Positions 46,992 to 56,381 are shown, counted from the stretch's first letter. The stretch: 64,000 nt of DNA from Lachnospiraceae bacterium (GCA_024690605.1 JAILOV010000078.1:17288-81287), one strand, 5' to 3'. Notes: a model not told the origin generated them from the sequence alone. Made by a program: numbers and translations.

Positions 46992-48098
46992 TCATTTCAG
47001 TACAGCCAGGTTACCGTCGTTTTCAAGCTTGATGCAGGAGATCTTGCGGTCGAGGAAGACGGAAAACCGGGTGACGCCGCTGCCGCGGATCGTCGCGTTC
47101 AGGTTCGGCAGGCGTTTTTCCAGTTCACTTTTTAACAGTCCCATGTTCATCACTTTGGTATCATTATTCTTAAAGATTTCCTGGATCTCCGCCTCAATAT
47201 CACCGAGAGCCGCGCTTTTTAAGGACACCCAGACATCGCTGTCGATCTGCGAAACCGACAGGGAGTCCAGATCCTTGAGAAAGGCCGAGAGCTTGCTGTA
47301 GTTGTAGTTGCGGATATCGAAATCCGGATAGATCTTGACCAGCCGGGAGCCGATCTCACCGAGGCCGGTGGGACGTCCCTCCGCTTCGTTATCGGCGATC
47401 ATTTTGACCACCGCGTTTTCGATCACGGTCTTGTCCACGATCGCTTCACTGTCATTTTCCTCGGAATAAGCGTCCTCTTCGTCGGCGGCTCCATAGAGCT
47501 CCGAAAGATCGGGTTCGGCGATCATCTGATCGGCCGGCGCGGCGTTCTTTACGCTGTCTCCGCGGGACTCCCGGCTGCTCTTTTTGGAAGAGGAGCGCTT
47601 TTTGGCAGCCTTCGTCTGCTTAACAGGTGCCGGTGTCAGTTCATCTTCTTCGTCATTCTGGATGACATCCAGGAAAACGAAGCGTTCACAGGAGGCGCGG
47701 AAGGATTCCGGTGTTTTCTTTTCACCCATGCCGATCACAAGCTTGCCGGCTTCGCGGATGCGGGTCGCCAGCTTGTTGAAATCCCCGTCGCTCGAAGCGA
47801 TGCAGAAACCCTGCACCTGTTCGGAATAGAGGATGTCCATGGCATCGATGATCAGACCGATATCCGAGGCATTTTTGCCCGGCGTGTTGTTGGGCTGCAT
47901 GATCGGTGTCAGGGAATACTTCTGGGCGATGGAGAGCCAGCCCTTGAGTCTGGCCTGAGACCAGTCACCGTAGAGACGACGGATCGTCACCTTGCCGTAT
48001 TTGGAGAGTTCGCTTAAAATACTCTCCGTGTAGCGCCACGCGATATTGTCCACATCGACCAACAGAGCGATGTTGATGTCTTTGTTCAAGTCCTGCAT
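46992..48098 (-). CDS. NYN-domain protein with C-terminal OST-HTH (LabA/DUF88-like)
   Basis: The 368-residue protein has an N-terminal NYN/PIN-like nuclease domain (about 8-150) with the acidic residues expected for metal binding: L-L-V-D-V-D-N, N-A-S-D-I-G-L-I-I-D-A-M-D, A-S-S-D-G-D-F. A Lys/Ser-rich, then acidic, linker (about 165-235) follows, and an OST-HTH/LOTUS RNA-binding domain (about 240-300). It is predicted to be an RNA-processing nuclease. A possible second winged region ends the protein. It is a single gene on the minority strand, divergent from the TSCPD-murG operon. Confidence 0.85.
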   Translation of the reverse strand: MQDLNKDINIALLVDVDNIAWRYTESILSELSKYGKVTIRRLYGDWSQARLKGWLSIAQKYSLTPIMQPNNTPGKNASDIGLIIDAMDILYSEQVQGFCIASSDGDFNKLATRIREAGKLVIGMGEKKTPESFRASCERFVFLDVIQNDEEDELTPAPVKQTKAAKKRSSSKKSSRESRGDSVKNAAPADQMIAEPDLSELYGAADEEDAYSEENDSEAIVDKTVIENAVVKMIADNEAEGRPTGLGEIGSRLVKIYPDFDIRNYNYSKLSAFLKDLDSLSVSQIDSDVWVSLKSAALGDIEAEIQEIFKNNDTKVMNMGLLKSELEKRLPNLNATIRGSGVTRFSVFLDRKISCIKLENDGNLAVLK

Positions 48099-48127
48099 TT
48101 TTACAGTTTTCCCCCTTTTCTTTAAAG

Positions 48128-48157
48128 ATTATGGTATAATATTTCCGATTTTGTCAA
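48128..48157 (-). promoter_or_regulatory. Promoter of the NYN-protein gene
   Basis: Minus-strand TTGACA (48152-48157), 18 bp, CATAAT (48128-48133). It overlaps the plus-strand promoter of the divergent gene, so the two probably compete. Confidence 0.55.
48132..48140 (+). promoter_or_regulatory. Extended -10 promoter of the TSCPD-murG genes
   Basis: TGGTATAAT is an extended -10 (TG-N-TATAAT) with no clear -35, 40 bp before the TSCPD-protein start. Confidence 0.5.
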
Positions 48158-48179
48158 GATTGGCAGGCGGAGGCAGATC

Positions 48180-48434
48180 ATGAAAACAGTATATACACCG
48201 CACGGTGTGTGTTCCACACAGATCGAGGTGGAGCTTTCCGGTGACATCATAACGCATGTGCAGTTCACCAACGGCTGTAACGGTAACACGCAGGGAGTGG
48301 CGAGACTGGTTGAGGGCATGCGGGCGCAGGACGCGATCGAGAAACTCCGCGGCATTGACTGCAGAGGACGCGGCACATCCTGTCCCGACCAGCTTTCCCG
48401 CGCGCTGGAAGAAGCGCTGCATAGGGCATCCTGA
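48180..48434 (+). CDS. TSCPD-domain protein (TIGR03905 family)
   Basis: The 84-residue protein has the family layout: V-C-S-T-Q-I-E-V near 10, N-G-C-N-G-N-T-Q-G near 33-41 and the eponymous T-S-C-P-D-Q-L near 67. The domain also occurs at the C-terminus of some B12-dependent ribonucleotide reductases; the standalone protein's function is unknown, and its cysteines suggest metal or redox work. GGCGGAGG precedes the ATG. murG starts two bases after its stop. Confidence 0.88.
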   Translation: MKTVYTPHGVCSTQIEVELSGDIITHVQFTNGCNGNTQGVARLVEGMRAQDAIEKLRGIDCRGRGTSCPDQLSRALEEALHRAS

Positions 48435-48436
48435 AG

Positions 48437-49522
48437 ATGAATGAGAAGAAGAAAAAGAAACTGATCCTCACGGGCGGCGGCACGGCAGGACATGTGACCC
48501 CGCATCTGGCGCTGATCCCCAGGCTTCGGGAAAGAGGCTATGAGATCGTCTACATCGGTTCCTATGACGGGATCGAAAAGCGGCTGATCGCCGATTTTGA
48601 TGTTCCCTATTACGGCATCTCCACGGGGAAACTCCGGCGCTATTTTGATCCGCAGAATTTTTCCGATCCGTTCCGGGTTCTCAAGGGATGCCGGGAGGCG
48701 TTCAGCATCCTGCGCAAGGAAAAGCCGGACCTGATCTTCTCCAAGGGCGGTTTCGTGAGCGTGCCGGTCATCCGCGCAGGCGCGCTCCTCAGGATCCCCA
48801 GTATTCTGCATGAATCGGACATGACACCGGGACTTGCGAACAGACTCTGCATTCCGGTTGCGAAGACGGTCTGTTGCAATTTTCCGGAGACGCTGTCTCA
48901 CATGCCCGCGGACAAGGCGGTCCTTACCGGGACGCCGATCCGTGAGGAGCTCAGAAAAGGCAATGCAGCGGACGGACGCGCACTCTGCGGGTTCAAGGAT
49001 GACAAGCCGGTGCTCATGATCATCGGCGGATCCTCGGGCGCACAGGCCATCAACGAGGTGGTGCGGCAGGCGCTGCCGAAGCTGTTACCGGAATTCAATG
49101 TCGTCCACATCTGCGGCAAGGAAAAGATGGACAATCTGATGCTGACGATCGACGGCTATAAGCAGTTTGAATATGTTAAGAACGAACTCAAGGATCTTTT
49201 TGCCATGGCCGATGTCGTGGTCAGCCGTGCCGGAGCCAATGCCATCTGCGAGCTGCTGGCGCTGAAAAAGCCCAATGTGCTGATCCCGCTTTCCTTAAGG
49301 AGCAGCCGGGGGGATCAGATCCTGAATGCACAATCCTTTGAGCAGCAGGGATTCTCCGTGGTCATCGACAACGATGAACTTGACGACGCGATCCTGATCG
49401 AAAAGATCCACGAAGTCTACAATGACCGGGAGACCTATATCGATACCATGAGCCGTTCCAGCCAGCATGAGGCGACGGAGACGATCCTGTCACTGATCGA
49501 CAAGGCCATGGAAAAAGCGTGA
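48437..49522 (+). CDS. murG: UDP-N-acetylglucosamine--lipid I transferase MurG
   Basis: The 361-residue GT28 enzyme has the glycine loop T-G-G-G-T-A-G-H-V-T-P near 12-22, H-E-S-D-M-T-P-G near 125, G-G-S-S-G-A-Q near 195 and a UDP-GlcNAc site ending S-R-A-G-A-N-A-I-C-E near 265. It adds GlcNAc to lipid I to make lipid II on the inner membrane face. It stands apart from the usual dcw cluster. The lysine run at 4-8 may favour membrane contact. The stop overlaps a GTG of the next gene. Confidence 0.95.
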   Translation: MNEKKKKKLILTGGGTAGHVTPHLALIPRLRERGYEIVYIGSYDGIEKRLIADFDVPYYGISTGKLRRYFDPQNFSDPFRVLKGCREAFSILRKEKPDLIFSKGGFVSVPVIRAGALLRIPSILHESDMTPGLANRLCIPVAKTVCCNFPETLSHMPADKAVLTGTPIREELRKGNAADGRALCGFKDDKPVLMIIGGSSGAQAINEVVRQALPKLLPEFNVVHICGKEKMDNLMLTIDGYKQFEYVKNELKDLFAMADVVVSRAGANAICELLALKKPNVLIPLSLRSSRGDQILNAQSFEQQGFSVVIDNDELDDAILIEKIHEVYNDRETYIDTMSRSSQHEATETILSLIDKAMEKA

Positions 49523-49539
49523 TACCGGGGGAAGGCAGA

Positions 49540-50472
49540 ATGGCAAAAAAGGGCGGTTTTCTATTTTTGTCCGCTGCGGCGGCACTGGCGGGAGCCGGGG
49601 TGTTTGCCGGCAGCAGGCTGTACAAAGATACGATCATCCCCAAAGCGCGCGCCGAGGAAGAACCGGACGCATCGGAGCTTGTCACGAAGGGCCGGTTTTT
49701 TGTAAGAAATCATCCCGGACATCAGGATGTGTGGCTGGATGCGATCGACCTGATCAAGCTCCATGCGGTATATATTGAGGCAAAAGAGCAGGAATCGCAC
49801 AGCTATGCCATTCTGGTACATGGTATTCATGATCAGAGTGAGGGCATGGGGATCTATGCCGAACACTACCTGGATCAGGGCGTGCATGTGCTTCTGCCGG
49901 ATCTGCGGGGCTACGGCAAGAGCGAGGGCAGTTACACCGGCTACGGGCTGGATGATCGTCTGGATATCATGGAATGGATCTACTGGATCCTCCGTCGGGA
50001 TCCGAAGGCCCGGATCGCTCTGCACGGCGTCTCCATGGGCGCGGCAACGGTTCTGATGACGGCCGGCGAACATCTTCCGGCAGGCGTTCTTGCGGTGATC
50101 GCCGACAGTGCCTACAGTGATCTGCGCGATGAATTCGCCCATGTCTACGCGACATCCCCCAAATCGATCCTGCCGTTTCCCGCGGCATTTGAACTGCTCC
50201 GGGCACAGACAAAAGCAAGAGCGGGTTATGATCTGGATGATGTTTCCCCGGTACGTGCGGTCGCCCGTGCGAAGACGCCGATCCTGTATCTGCACGGAGA
50301 CGCGGACAGACTGATCCCGGTCTCCATGTCTACCAAGCTCTATGAAGAGACACCCGGAAAAAGGAAACTCGCGACCTTCCGCGGCGCTGATCACATCCGC
50401 GGGATCCTTACGGACCCCGAGGGGTACTGGGAGCAGGTGGACGGCTTCCTGAAGGAAGTTTCGTTTTTTTAG
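49540..50472 (+). CDS. Membrane-anchored alpha/beta hydrolase
   Basis: The 310-residue protein has an N-terminal hydrophobic anchor (about 5-26) and an alpha/beta-hydrolase fold: oxyanion region V-H-G-I-H-D, nucleophile elbow G-V-S-M-G-A near 170, D-R-L-I-P-V and a late His in G-A-D-H-I. It resembles the BEM46/YqkD-type serine esterases; the substrate is unknown. The ATG at 49540 follows GGGGGAAGG; a GTG at 49519 overlaps the murG stop. Its place between murG and an MBOAT cassette suggests a role in envelope ester chemistry. Confidence 0.85.
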   Translation: MAKKGGFLFLSAAAALAGAGVFAGSRLYKDTIIPKARAEEEPDASELVTKGRFFVRNHPGHQDVWLDAIDLIKLHAVYIEAKEQESHSYAILVHGIHDQSEGMGIYAEHYLDQGVHVLLPDLRGYGKSEGSYTGYGLDDRLDIMEWIYWILRRDPKARIALHGVSMGAATVLMTAGEHLPAGVLAVIADSAYSDLRDEFAHVYATSPKSILPFPAAFELLRAQTKARAGYDLDDVSPVRAVARAKTPILYLHGDADRLIPVSMSTKLYEETPGKRKLATFRGADHIRGILTDPEGYWEQVDGFLKEVSFF

Positions 50473-50490
50473 ACAGGGGAATCCGGATCC

Positions 50491-51927
50491 ATGCTGTTCC
50501 ATTCCTTTTTTTTCCTGTTTGTTTTCCTGCCGCTTACGATCATCGGCTGGCATTTTCTGAGCGCATTTAAGAACCGTGCCGTCTCGGAATGGTTCCTGAT
50601 CGTCATGAGCCTCTGGTTTTATGCGCTGTTCGGTAAAGAGGTGCTGGCGCTCCTGCTGATCTGTACCGCTCTGGGATTTCTTTTCCACCGGTTACTTTGG
50701 CTTGCAAGGTCAGCAATGCAGATGCGCATCCTGCTCGCCGCGAGCACGGTGATCTATCTGTTGATCCTGTTCTGGTACAAGCTGCACGACGGTGTGCTGC
50801 CCGTCGGCCTCTCCTTCTATCTGTTCCAGATGATCGCCTTTCTCGCGGAACGTGCAAAAGGCAATCTGGCGGACATCTCTCCGCGGGAATATCTGCTGTA
50901 CGTGTTCTATTTCCCCAAGCTGGCGCAGGGACCGATCGCGTTGCCGGCGGAGATCATCGAACAGTTCCGCACAAGAGAGCGGAAGCATATCGACTACGAA
51001 AGGATCCTGCGCGGTCTGATGCTTTTTATCTTCGGTCTTGCAAAAAAAGTGTTGCTCGCCGATGCGCTCTCGCCGGTGGTGAATTTCGGATTTGCGCAGA
51101 CGGCCTATCTGGACACCGCAACGATCCTGCTTGTCCTGTTTTCCTATGCGTTTCAGCTGTACTTTGATTTCAGCGGCTACTGTGACATGGCCATGGGCAT
51201 CTCCCGAATGCTGGGCGTGGAGCTCCCGGTCAACTTCGACGCGCCGTTTCAGGCACAGAACCTGCGTGATTTTTGGAAGCGCTGGCACATGACGCTCTCC
51301 CGCTTTCTCACCCGCTATGTCTACATCCCGCTCGGCGGCAGCAGACGGGGACAGATGTTCACCTATTTCAACATCCTGCTCGTGTTTGTGCTGAGCGGTC
51401 TCTGGCACGGAACGGGAGCCACCTATCTGCTGTGGGGACTGATCAACGGTCTGTTTGTTGCCGTTTCCCACGGCCTGGCGAAGCGGGAGAAAAAGAAGCC
51501 ACAGCCCGAAGGATCCGGAAAAAGCCGGCTGTTTGCCCGCGTCCGCGTGTTTGCCGCCTTCCTGTTCACACTCGTGTTCTTCCGTTCGGAGAGTGTAAAA
51601 ATGGCCTTCGTGATGTTGCGCCGGTTTCTGCTCCCGCTGTATCCGGGTTTTCTGCTGCGCACGGCGGCCAACCTGAATCTGTCCGAGCTGTATCCGGTGA
51701 CCAAGGCGCTGTCGTTCCTCCTGCCCGGCATGGAGAATCAGGTACTGCTCGTTTTCTGGATCCTGATCCTCATCCTCTGTTTTATCCTGATCAGAAAGAA
51801 GAATGCCTATGAGATCGCGGCCACGGCGCCGCTCACGATGAAACGGGCACTCGGCATGGGCGTCCTGTTTGCATGGAGCATGCTCGCATTCAATAATGTG
51901 AACAGCTTCCTTTATTTTGCCTACTGA
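50491..51927 (+). CDS. MBOAT-family O-acyltransferase (AlgI/DltB-like), cassette 1
   Basis: The 478-residue protein has about 11 transmembrane segments and the MBOAT core: L-Y-F-D-F-S-G-Y-C-D-M-A near 225, F-W-K-R-W-H-M-T-L-S near 260, and the catalytic-type His in L-W-H-G-T-G-A-T near 305. The family moves acyl groups across or onto extracytoplasmic polymers. It partners with the SGNH-like protein encoded immediately downstream (TGATG junction), as in AlgI-AlgJ/X or PatA-PatB systems. Confidence 0.92.
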   Translation: MLFHSFFFLFVFLPLTIIGWHFLSAFKNRAVSEWFLIVMSLWFYALFGKEVLALLLICTALGFLFHRLLWLARSAMQMRILLAASTVIYLLILFWYKLHDGVLPVGLSFYLFQMIAFLAERAKGNLADISPREYLLYVFYFPKLAQGPIALPAEIIEQFRTRERKHIDYERILRGLMLFIFGLAKKVLLADALSPVVNFGFAQTAYLDTATILLVLFSYAFQLYFDFSGYCDMAMGISRMLGVELPVNFDAPFQAQNLRDFWKRWHMTLSRFLTRYVYIPLGGSRRGQMFTYFNILLVFVLSGLWHGTGATYLLWGLINGLFVAVSHGLAKREKKKPQPEGSGKSRLFARVRVFAAFLFTLVFFRSESVKMAFVMLRRFLLPLYPGFLLRTAANLNLSELYPVTKALSFLLPGMENQVLLVFWILILILCFILIRKKNAYEIAATAPLTMKRALGMGVLFAWSMLAFNNVNSFLYFAY

Positions 51928-53021
51928 TGAAAAAAGAGATGAAACCGCGCAGATTCCAGCATATCCTTTTGATCACCGCCTTTGGCATCCTGCTTGCGTG
52001 CGGGCTGCTGGTCTTTGTGTTTGATCCGTTCTATCATTATCACAAACCCTGGTTCGGTCTGAAGGCTGTGCTCAACGAAAAGGAATACCAGGTGATCGGG
52101 ACACTCAGACACTTTGACTACAACGCTGTTCTGGTGGGCAGTTCCGTGGTGGAAAATGTCAACAACCGGGATCTTGACAACGCGTTTGGCTGCACTTCGG
52201 TCAAGGCGGTGCGTTCCTATGGCGGAACGGCAGACCTGTGCTGGTTTCTGTCCCAGGCACATGAGGCAAGGGAGATCAATATGGTCTTCTACAATCTGGA
52301 TCCGTCGTCCTTTTCGTCGGAACCGACGGTTACCTTTGCCTCAACCGGATGCCCGATGTATCTCTATGACCGGAATCCGTTCAATGATGTGAACTACCTG
52401 TTCAACCGGGATGTCCTGATGAAACGGATCCCCTATGAACTGGCGCAGTCCGTTTCCTCTTTCTACGACGAGGGCAGGAGTTACTATTGGGCAACGGGCA
52501 AGGACTTTTCGGAGGCAGCGGTGCTGACGCACTATCTGCGCACGCCGTCCGTACAGGAAATGCAGCCGGACACGCTCTGGGAAGAGGAGTGCACGGAGAA
52601 TATCGCGATCCTGAAGGCGGAGATCGAGGCCCATCCGGAGACAAATTACCGTTTTTTCTTCCCGCCGTACTCCATGCTCTGGTGGGACAACGCCATCCGC
52701 ACGGGGGAACGGGATGCGGTGCTCAGAAACGAAGAGAGGGTGATGGAAGCGTTGCTTCCGTATAAAAACACGGAGGTCTACAACTATCAGGATGCCGAAG
52801 AGATCCTCTCCGACCTGAACAACTATATGGACACCCTGCACTTTACCCCGCAGATCAACGCATGGATCATCGGTGAGATGGCGGCCGGGCGCGGACGGGT
52901 ATCGGCGGGTAACCTGCAGGCGAAGATCCGGAGCATCCGGGACATGTCCGACGGATTGCAGGAAAAATATCTGCGCGCCATCGGCGAAGCGGGACGTTTT
53001 CAATATGAATATGAACAGTGA
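51927..53021 (+). CDS. Membrane-anchored SGNH/AlgX-like protein, cassette 1
   Basis: The 364-residue protein has one N-terminal transmembrane anchor (about 12-33) and an extracytoplasmic SGNH-hydrolase-like domain: V-L-V-G-S-S-V-V-E near 68-76 with the block I nucleophile Ser, and D-T-L-H near 302-305 as the likely Asp-His pair. Such proteins accept acyl groups from an MBOAT partner and transfer them to polymer hydroxyls. It overlaps the MBOAT stop by one base. The family name is uncertain. Confidence 0.75.
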   Translation: MKKEMKPRRFQHILLITAFGILLACGLLVFVFDPFYHYHKPWFGLKAVLNEKEYQVIGTLRHFDYNAVLVGSSVVENVNNRDLDNAFGCTSVKAVRSYGGTADLCWFLSQAHEAREINMVFYNLDPSSFSSEPTVTFASTGCPMYLYDRNPFNDVNYLFNRDVLMKRIPYELAQSVSSFYDEGRSYYWATGKDFSEAAVLTHYLRTPSVQEMQPDTLWEEECTENIAILKAEIEAHPETNYRFFFPPYSMLWWDNAIRTGERDAVLRNEERVMEALLPYKNTEVYNYQDAEEILSDLNNYMDTLHFTPQINAWIIGEMAAGRGRVSAGNLQAKIRSIRDMSDGLQEKYLRAIGEAGRFQYEYEQ

Positions 53022-53036
53022 TCGGAGGAGCGAGCG

Positions 53037-53792
53037 ATGAAAAAACTGATCTCCTGGAATGTGAACGGCCTGCGCGCCTGCATGAACAAAGGTTTTATGG
53101 AATTTTTCGAGCGGGAAGCGCCGGATGTCATGTGCCTGCAGGAGACCAAGCTCCAGGCGGGACAGATCGAACTGGAACTGCCGGGCTACCGCCAGTATTG
53201 GAACTATGCGGACAAGAAGGGCTACTCCGGAACGGCCGTGTTTACAAAGGAGGAGCCGCTTGACGTGCACTACGGACTGGATATTGACGAGCATGATCAT
53301 GAGGGGCGCGTCATCACGCTGGAGTTCGCAGATCATTATCTGACAACGGTCTATGTGCCCAACGCCAAGGAAGACCTGTCACGTCTGGCATACCGTCAGG
53401 TCTGGGAGGATGATTTTCTGAGATTTCAGCAGAAACTCGAGGAAAAGAAACCGGTGATCTGGTGCGGCGACCTAAATGTCGCGCATAAGGAGATCGATCT
53501 GAAGAATCCGAGGAGCAACCGCGGCCACGCGGGATTTACCGATGAAGAACGGGGCCGGTTTCAGGCAGTTGTGGATGCCGGTTTTGTCGATACCTTCCGG
53601 CATTTCTACCCGGACAGGGAGGGCGCTTACAGCTGGTGGAGCTATCGTTTCCATGCCCGGGAGAACAACGCGGGCTGGCGGATCGACTACTTTATCACTT
53701 CGGAAGCGCTGACCGGCCGTCTTTCGGATGCGCTCATTTACGCCGATGTTACCGGCTCCGATCATTGTCCGGTGGGACTGCTTCTGAACTGA
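53037..53792 (+). CDS. xth: Exodeoxyribonuclease III / AP endonuclease
   Basis: The 251-residue enzyme has I-S-W-N-V-N-G-L-R near 4, the metal Glu in L-Q-E-T-K near 36-40, G-D-L-N-V-A-H near 143 and G-S-D-H-C-P-V near 240. It cuts at abasic sites and degrades DNA from 3' ends. GGAGGAGC precedes the ATG. It lies between two MBOAT-SGNH cassettes and shares no obvious function with them. Confidence 0.96.
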   Translation: MKKLISWNVNGLRACMNKGFMEFFEREAPDVMCLQETKLQAGQIELELPGYRQYWNYADKKGYSGTAVFTKEEPLDVHYGLDIDEHDHEGRVITLEFADHYLTTVYVPNAKEDLSRLAYRQVWEDDFLRFQQKLEEKKPVIWCGDLNVAHKEIDLKNPRSNRGHAGFTDEERGRFQAVVDAGFVDTFRHFYPDREGAYSWWSYRFHARENNAGWRIDYFITSEALTGRLSDALIYADVTGSDHCPVGLLLN

Positions 53793-53798
53793 ACGCGG

Positions 53799-54806
53799 TC
53801 AGCTTTTTTCGCGGATGGTCTCTTCGACCAGTCCGACATTATCCTGCCAGGATTCATAACCGGGATCATCCCTGTGATCCGGCAGATCATAGCGCTCGAT
53901 GAGCATCTGCCCGAGGAAGTCGGTGTATTTGCAGGCACCCCAGTAACTCAGATGGGACTCGTCGTAAAAATCCTCTCCCTCAAAATCAAGACCGATCTCA
54001 TCATACAGATGATTGAAATTCGTGAAAGGAATGCCGTATTCCGCGGCCAGTCCCTCGATCTGACGATATACCGGCTCATCCCGGTAAACCTCGGCATAGG
54101 GGGAGACGATCAGATACAGCGACAGATCCTTTTCTTTGGTATAATCCACGATCTTTTCCAGATACGCCGCGGATTTATCGGTGAGCCCGCCGGTCTCATC
54201 CCCGTCAAGATCGGGCCGGTCCTGCCGGTCGCCCGGAAGATAGGGCGTGAAGCCTTTGAATCTGCGAAATTCCCGATGCGCGGAAAAAGGAAACAGAAAA
54301 TCCTCGGTCGTCATGGAGAGGATGCGGTCGTGATAGGTGGCAAAAGAGGGGAAGAAATCCTCCAGCCGGTCGCGTTCCGCGCTGACGGAAAGCACACGGA
54401 GCTTATTCAGGGAAAAACGCATGCCGCAGAGATTTTCCGGCAGCCATTTGTACTGGTAGTCATCCTTGAACCGCCCCGGACCATACAGATCGAGGACGAT
54501 CACCTGCGGGGACTGTGTTTTTAACAGCTCCTGCAGATAGTAATAGGTGATCCAGAGAGGCTGTTCCGCCGCGCTGTAGTCATAGGAGGCGATCCCATAG
54601 TTCTGCCACAGGACTGCGGGATCGATATCGCAATGAATGTGGCTGGTGCCCATGAACACGACATCCATGGTGTTCTTCGGCTGCGCATAGAAGGCCCGCG
54701 TCTGATTGACACCGTGTTTGGAGCGCACGCACAGAACGGCGTCAAAATAGAAAAGCGCCAGGACCGTGAGCAGGATGAAGAAGATCTGAGCGAACCGTTT
54801 TCCCAT
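53799..54806 (-). CDS. Membrane-anchored SGNH/DltD-like protein, cassette 2
   Basis: The protein is about 335 residues with an N-terminal anchor (about 5-25). Its SGNH-like fold has block I V-F-M-G-T-S-H-I-H near 50 and block V D-E-S-H-L-S-Y-W-G-A near 285, the Asp-x-x-His pair. It follows the second MBOAT gene by a few bases. Starts at GTG 54815 or ATG 54806 are possible; I take the ATG. It is a functional counterpart of the cassette 1 protein but with little obvious similarity outside the motifs. Confidence 0.8.
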   Translation of the reverse strand: MGKRFAQIFFILLTVLALFYFDAVLCVRSKHGVNQTRAFYAQPKNTMDVVFMGTSHIHCDIDPAVLWQNYGIASYDYSAAEQPLWITYYYLQELLKTQSPQVIVLDLYGPGRFKDDYQYKWLPENLCGMRFSLNKLRVLSVSAERDRLEDFFPSFATYHDRILSMTTEDFLFPFSAHREFRRFKGFTPYLPGDRQDRPDLDGDETGGLTDKSAAYLEKIVDYTKEKDLSLYLIVSPYAEVYRDEPVYRQIEGLAAEYGIPFTNFNHLYDEIGLDFEGEDFYDESHLSYWGACKYTDFLGQMLIERYDLPDHRDDPGYESWQDNVGLVEETIREKS

Positions 54807-54817
54807 GCAGACCACCG

Positions 54818-56281
54818 TTAAAAAGCCATGTAAAGAAACGCGCCGGCATCATAACCGGGACCGTAGATACCGAACAGAAGGATGAGAACGACAAGCGCCG
54901 CGTAGAAAAAATAGCGCAGTACAAAGGGCCATCTCCGGACCAGATCGGGGAAGGCCTCTTTTTTGCGATAAGTGGCAAGATCCGTGAAAAAGACGAACAG
55001 GATCGCGATCAGCAGGAAGTTTTTCTCCGTGACGGGCATGTCCAGAAGCGCCAGATCATCGGCAAAGGATCTGCCCGCGCTTCCCGCGGTAAACATGCGC
55101 GCGGTATAGGCGAGCGCGCTGGTCATGCCGCTGGCGCCGAAGAAGATCCAGGCAAAAGACACCGCGGCAAAGGTGAGGAGCCGCCGGAAGAAGCGCGTGA
55201 CGGCATGATCCCGGCCTTTCCGCTGCCGGTCCAGGATGTCCAGAACGGAATAGACCGCGTGCAGTGCCCCCCAGGCGACAAAATTCAATCCGTTTCCGTG
55301 CCACATGCCACACAGTACAAAGACGATCGCTGTGTTCAGGCATTGACGCAGCAGACCCCTGCGGTTTCCGCCGAGCGGGATGTAGATGTAGTCCCTGAGC
55401 CACTGACTGAGCGACCGGTGCCATCGGCGCCAGAAGCCCGAGATACGATCCGCCAGATAAGGCGCGAGGAAATTCTGCGTCAGTGTCAGGCCGTAGATCC
55501 TTGCAATGCCGACCGCGAGTGCGGAGTAGCCGGCGAAATCGCAGTAGATCTGCACGGAATACAGGAACACGCCGAAGAACAGCATGGGCGAATGGAAACC
55601 GGCATAGCCTTCGAAAAGCTTGGGTACATAGACCCCGATCCGGTCAGCGACGATCAGTTTTAGGGAGAATCCGTACAGGATCCAGCAAAAGGCCGGGGAC
55701 AGACGGTCGGCATCAAGGAAGCGCACCGAGGAAAGTGCCCGGATCTGCGGAAGGAAATTTTCCGCGCGTTCGATCGGGCCGCTGATGAATTTCGGAAAAA
55801 AGCACATCCACAGGAGGAAATAGAGCGGATTGCGTTCAGCCCGCTGCTTTCCCGCCGCGATGTCTGCCAGATAGCCGATCGCCTGAAAGACATAGTAGGA
55901 AAAGCCGATCGGGAGAAGAAAGCGCGTGAGGAATTCATCCGTATCGCCGGTCCGCGGCGGAAGCAGGGGCGCGATCCGTGAGGAGTATTTGAAGAACAGA
56001 AGGGCGAGCACCAGAAGAACAACGGACAAGGTGCCGATCAGGCGTGCAGGCGTTCGGGAATTGAGCCCGGCAGCCTGTTCGGTCAGAAGACCGGCCAGAT
56101 AGACAAGGACGGAGCAGATGAGCAGTGCGACAAGGGCACGTCTGTCCAGCTGCCAGACAAACCAGAGGCTGCCTCCGAGCAGGATAAACGGCCGGAGAAT
56201 GCGCGGAAGCGCAAAATAAAGCAGCGTGATGATGAACAAAAAGGTCAGGAAAGACAGGGAAAACGACATAAGGTTCCTCAA
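54818..56281 (-). CDS. MBOAT-family O-acyltransferase (AlgI/DltB-like), cassette 2
   Basis: The 487-residue polytopic protein has Y-C-D-F-A-G-Y-S-A-L near 240, F-W-R-R-W-H-R-S-L-S-Q-W-L near 282 and the catalytic-type His in M-W-H-G-N-G-L-N near 325. It belongs to the same family as cassette 1 but is clearly divergent, so they may use different acyl donors or polymers. An extended -10 (TGGTATAAT) lies about 55 bp upstream. It is transcribed towards xth. Confidence 0.92.
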   Translation of the reverse strand: MRNLMSFSLSFLTFLFIITLLYFALPRILRPFILLGGSLWFVWQLDRRALVALLICSVLVYLAGLLTEQAAGLNSRTPARLIGTLSVVLLVLALLFFKYSSRIAPLLPPRTGDTDEFLTRFLLPIGFSYYVFQAIGYLADIAAGKQRAERNPLYFLLWMCFFPKFISGPIERAENFLPQIRALSSVRFLDADRLSPAFCWILYGFSLKLIVADRIGVYVPKLFEGYAGFHSPMLFFGVFLYSVQIYCDFAGYSALAVGIARIYGLTLTQNFLAPYLADRISGFWRRWHRSLSQWLRDYIYIPLGGNRRGLLRQCLNTAIVFVLCGMWHGNGLNFVAWGALHAVYSVLDILDRQRKGRDHAVTRFFRRLLTFAAVSFAWIFFGASGMTSALAYTARMFTAGSAGRSFADDLALLDMPVTEKNFLLIAILFVFFTDLATYRKKEAFPDLVRRWPFVLRYFFYAALVVLILLFGIYGPGYDAGAFLYMAF

Positions 56282-56336
56282 AATGCCGCGAACCCCCTAA
56301 GGGGTATGCCGGCGTGTGCGTATTCGAACAGACCAT

Positions 56337-56345
56337 ATTATACCA
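56337..56345 (-). promoter_or_regulatory. Extended -10 promoter of MBOAT cassette 2
   Basis: The minus strand reads TGGTATAAT, a TG-N-TATAAT extended -10, with no convincing -35. A 5-bp hairpin (ACCCC-CTAA-GGGGT) lies in the leader. Confidence 0.5.
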
Positions 56346-56351
56346 TACCGA

Positions 56352-56381
56352 TTGGCATTTACGGGCAAATTGTGTTAAAAT
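56352..56381 (+). promoter_or_regulatory. Promoter of the GGDEF operon
   Basis: TTGGCA (56352-56357), 18 bp, TAAAAT (56376-56381), 46 bp before the GGDEF gene start. Confidence 0.55.
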
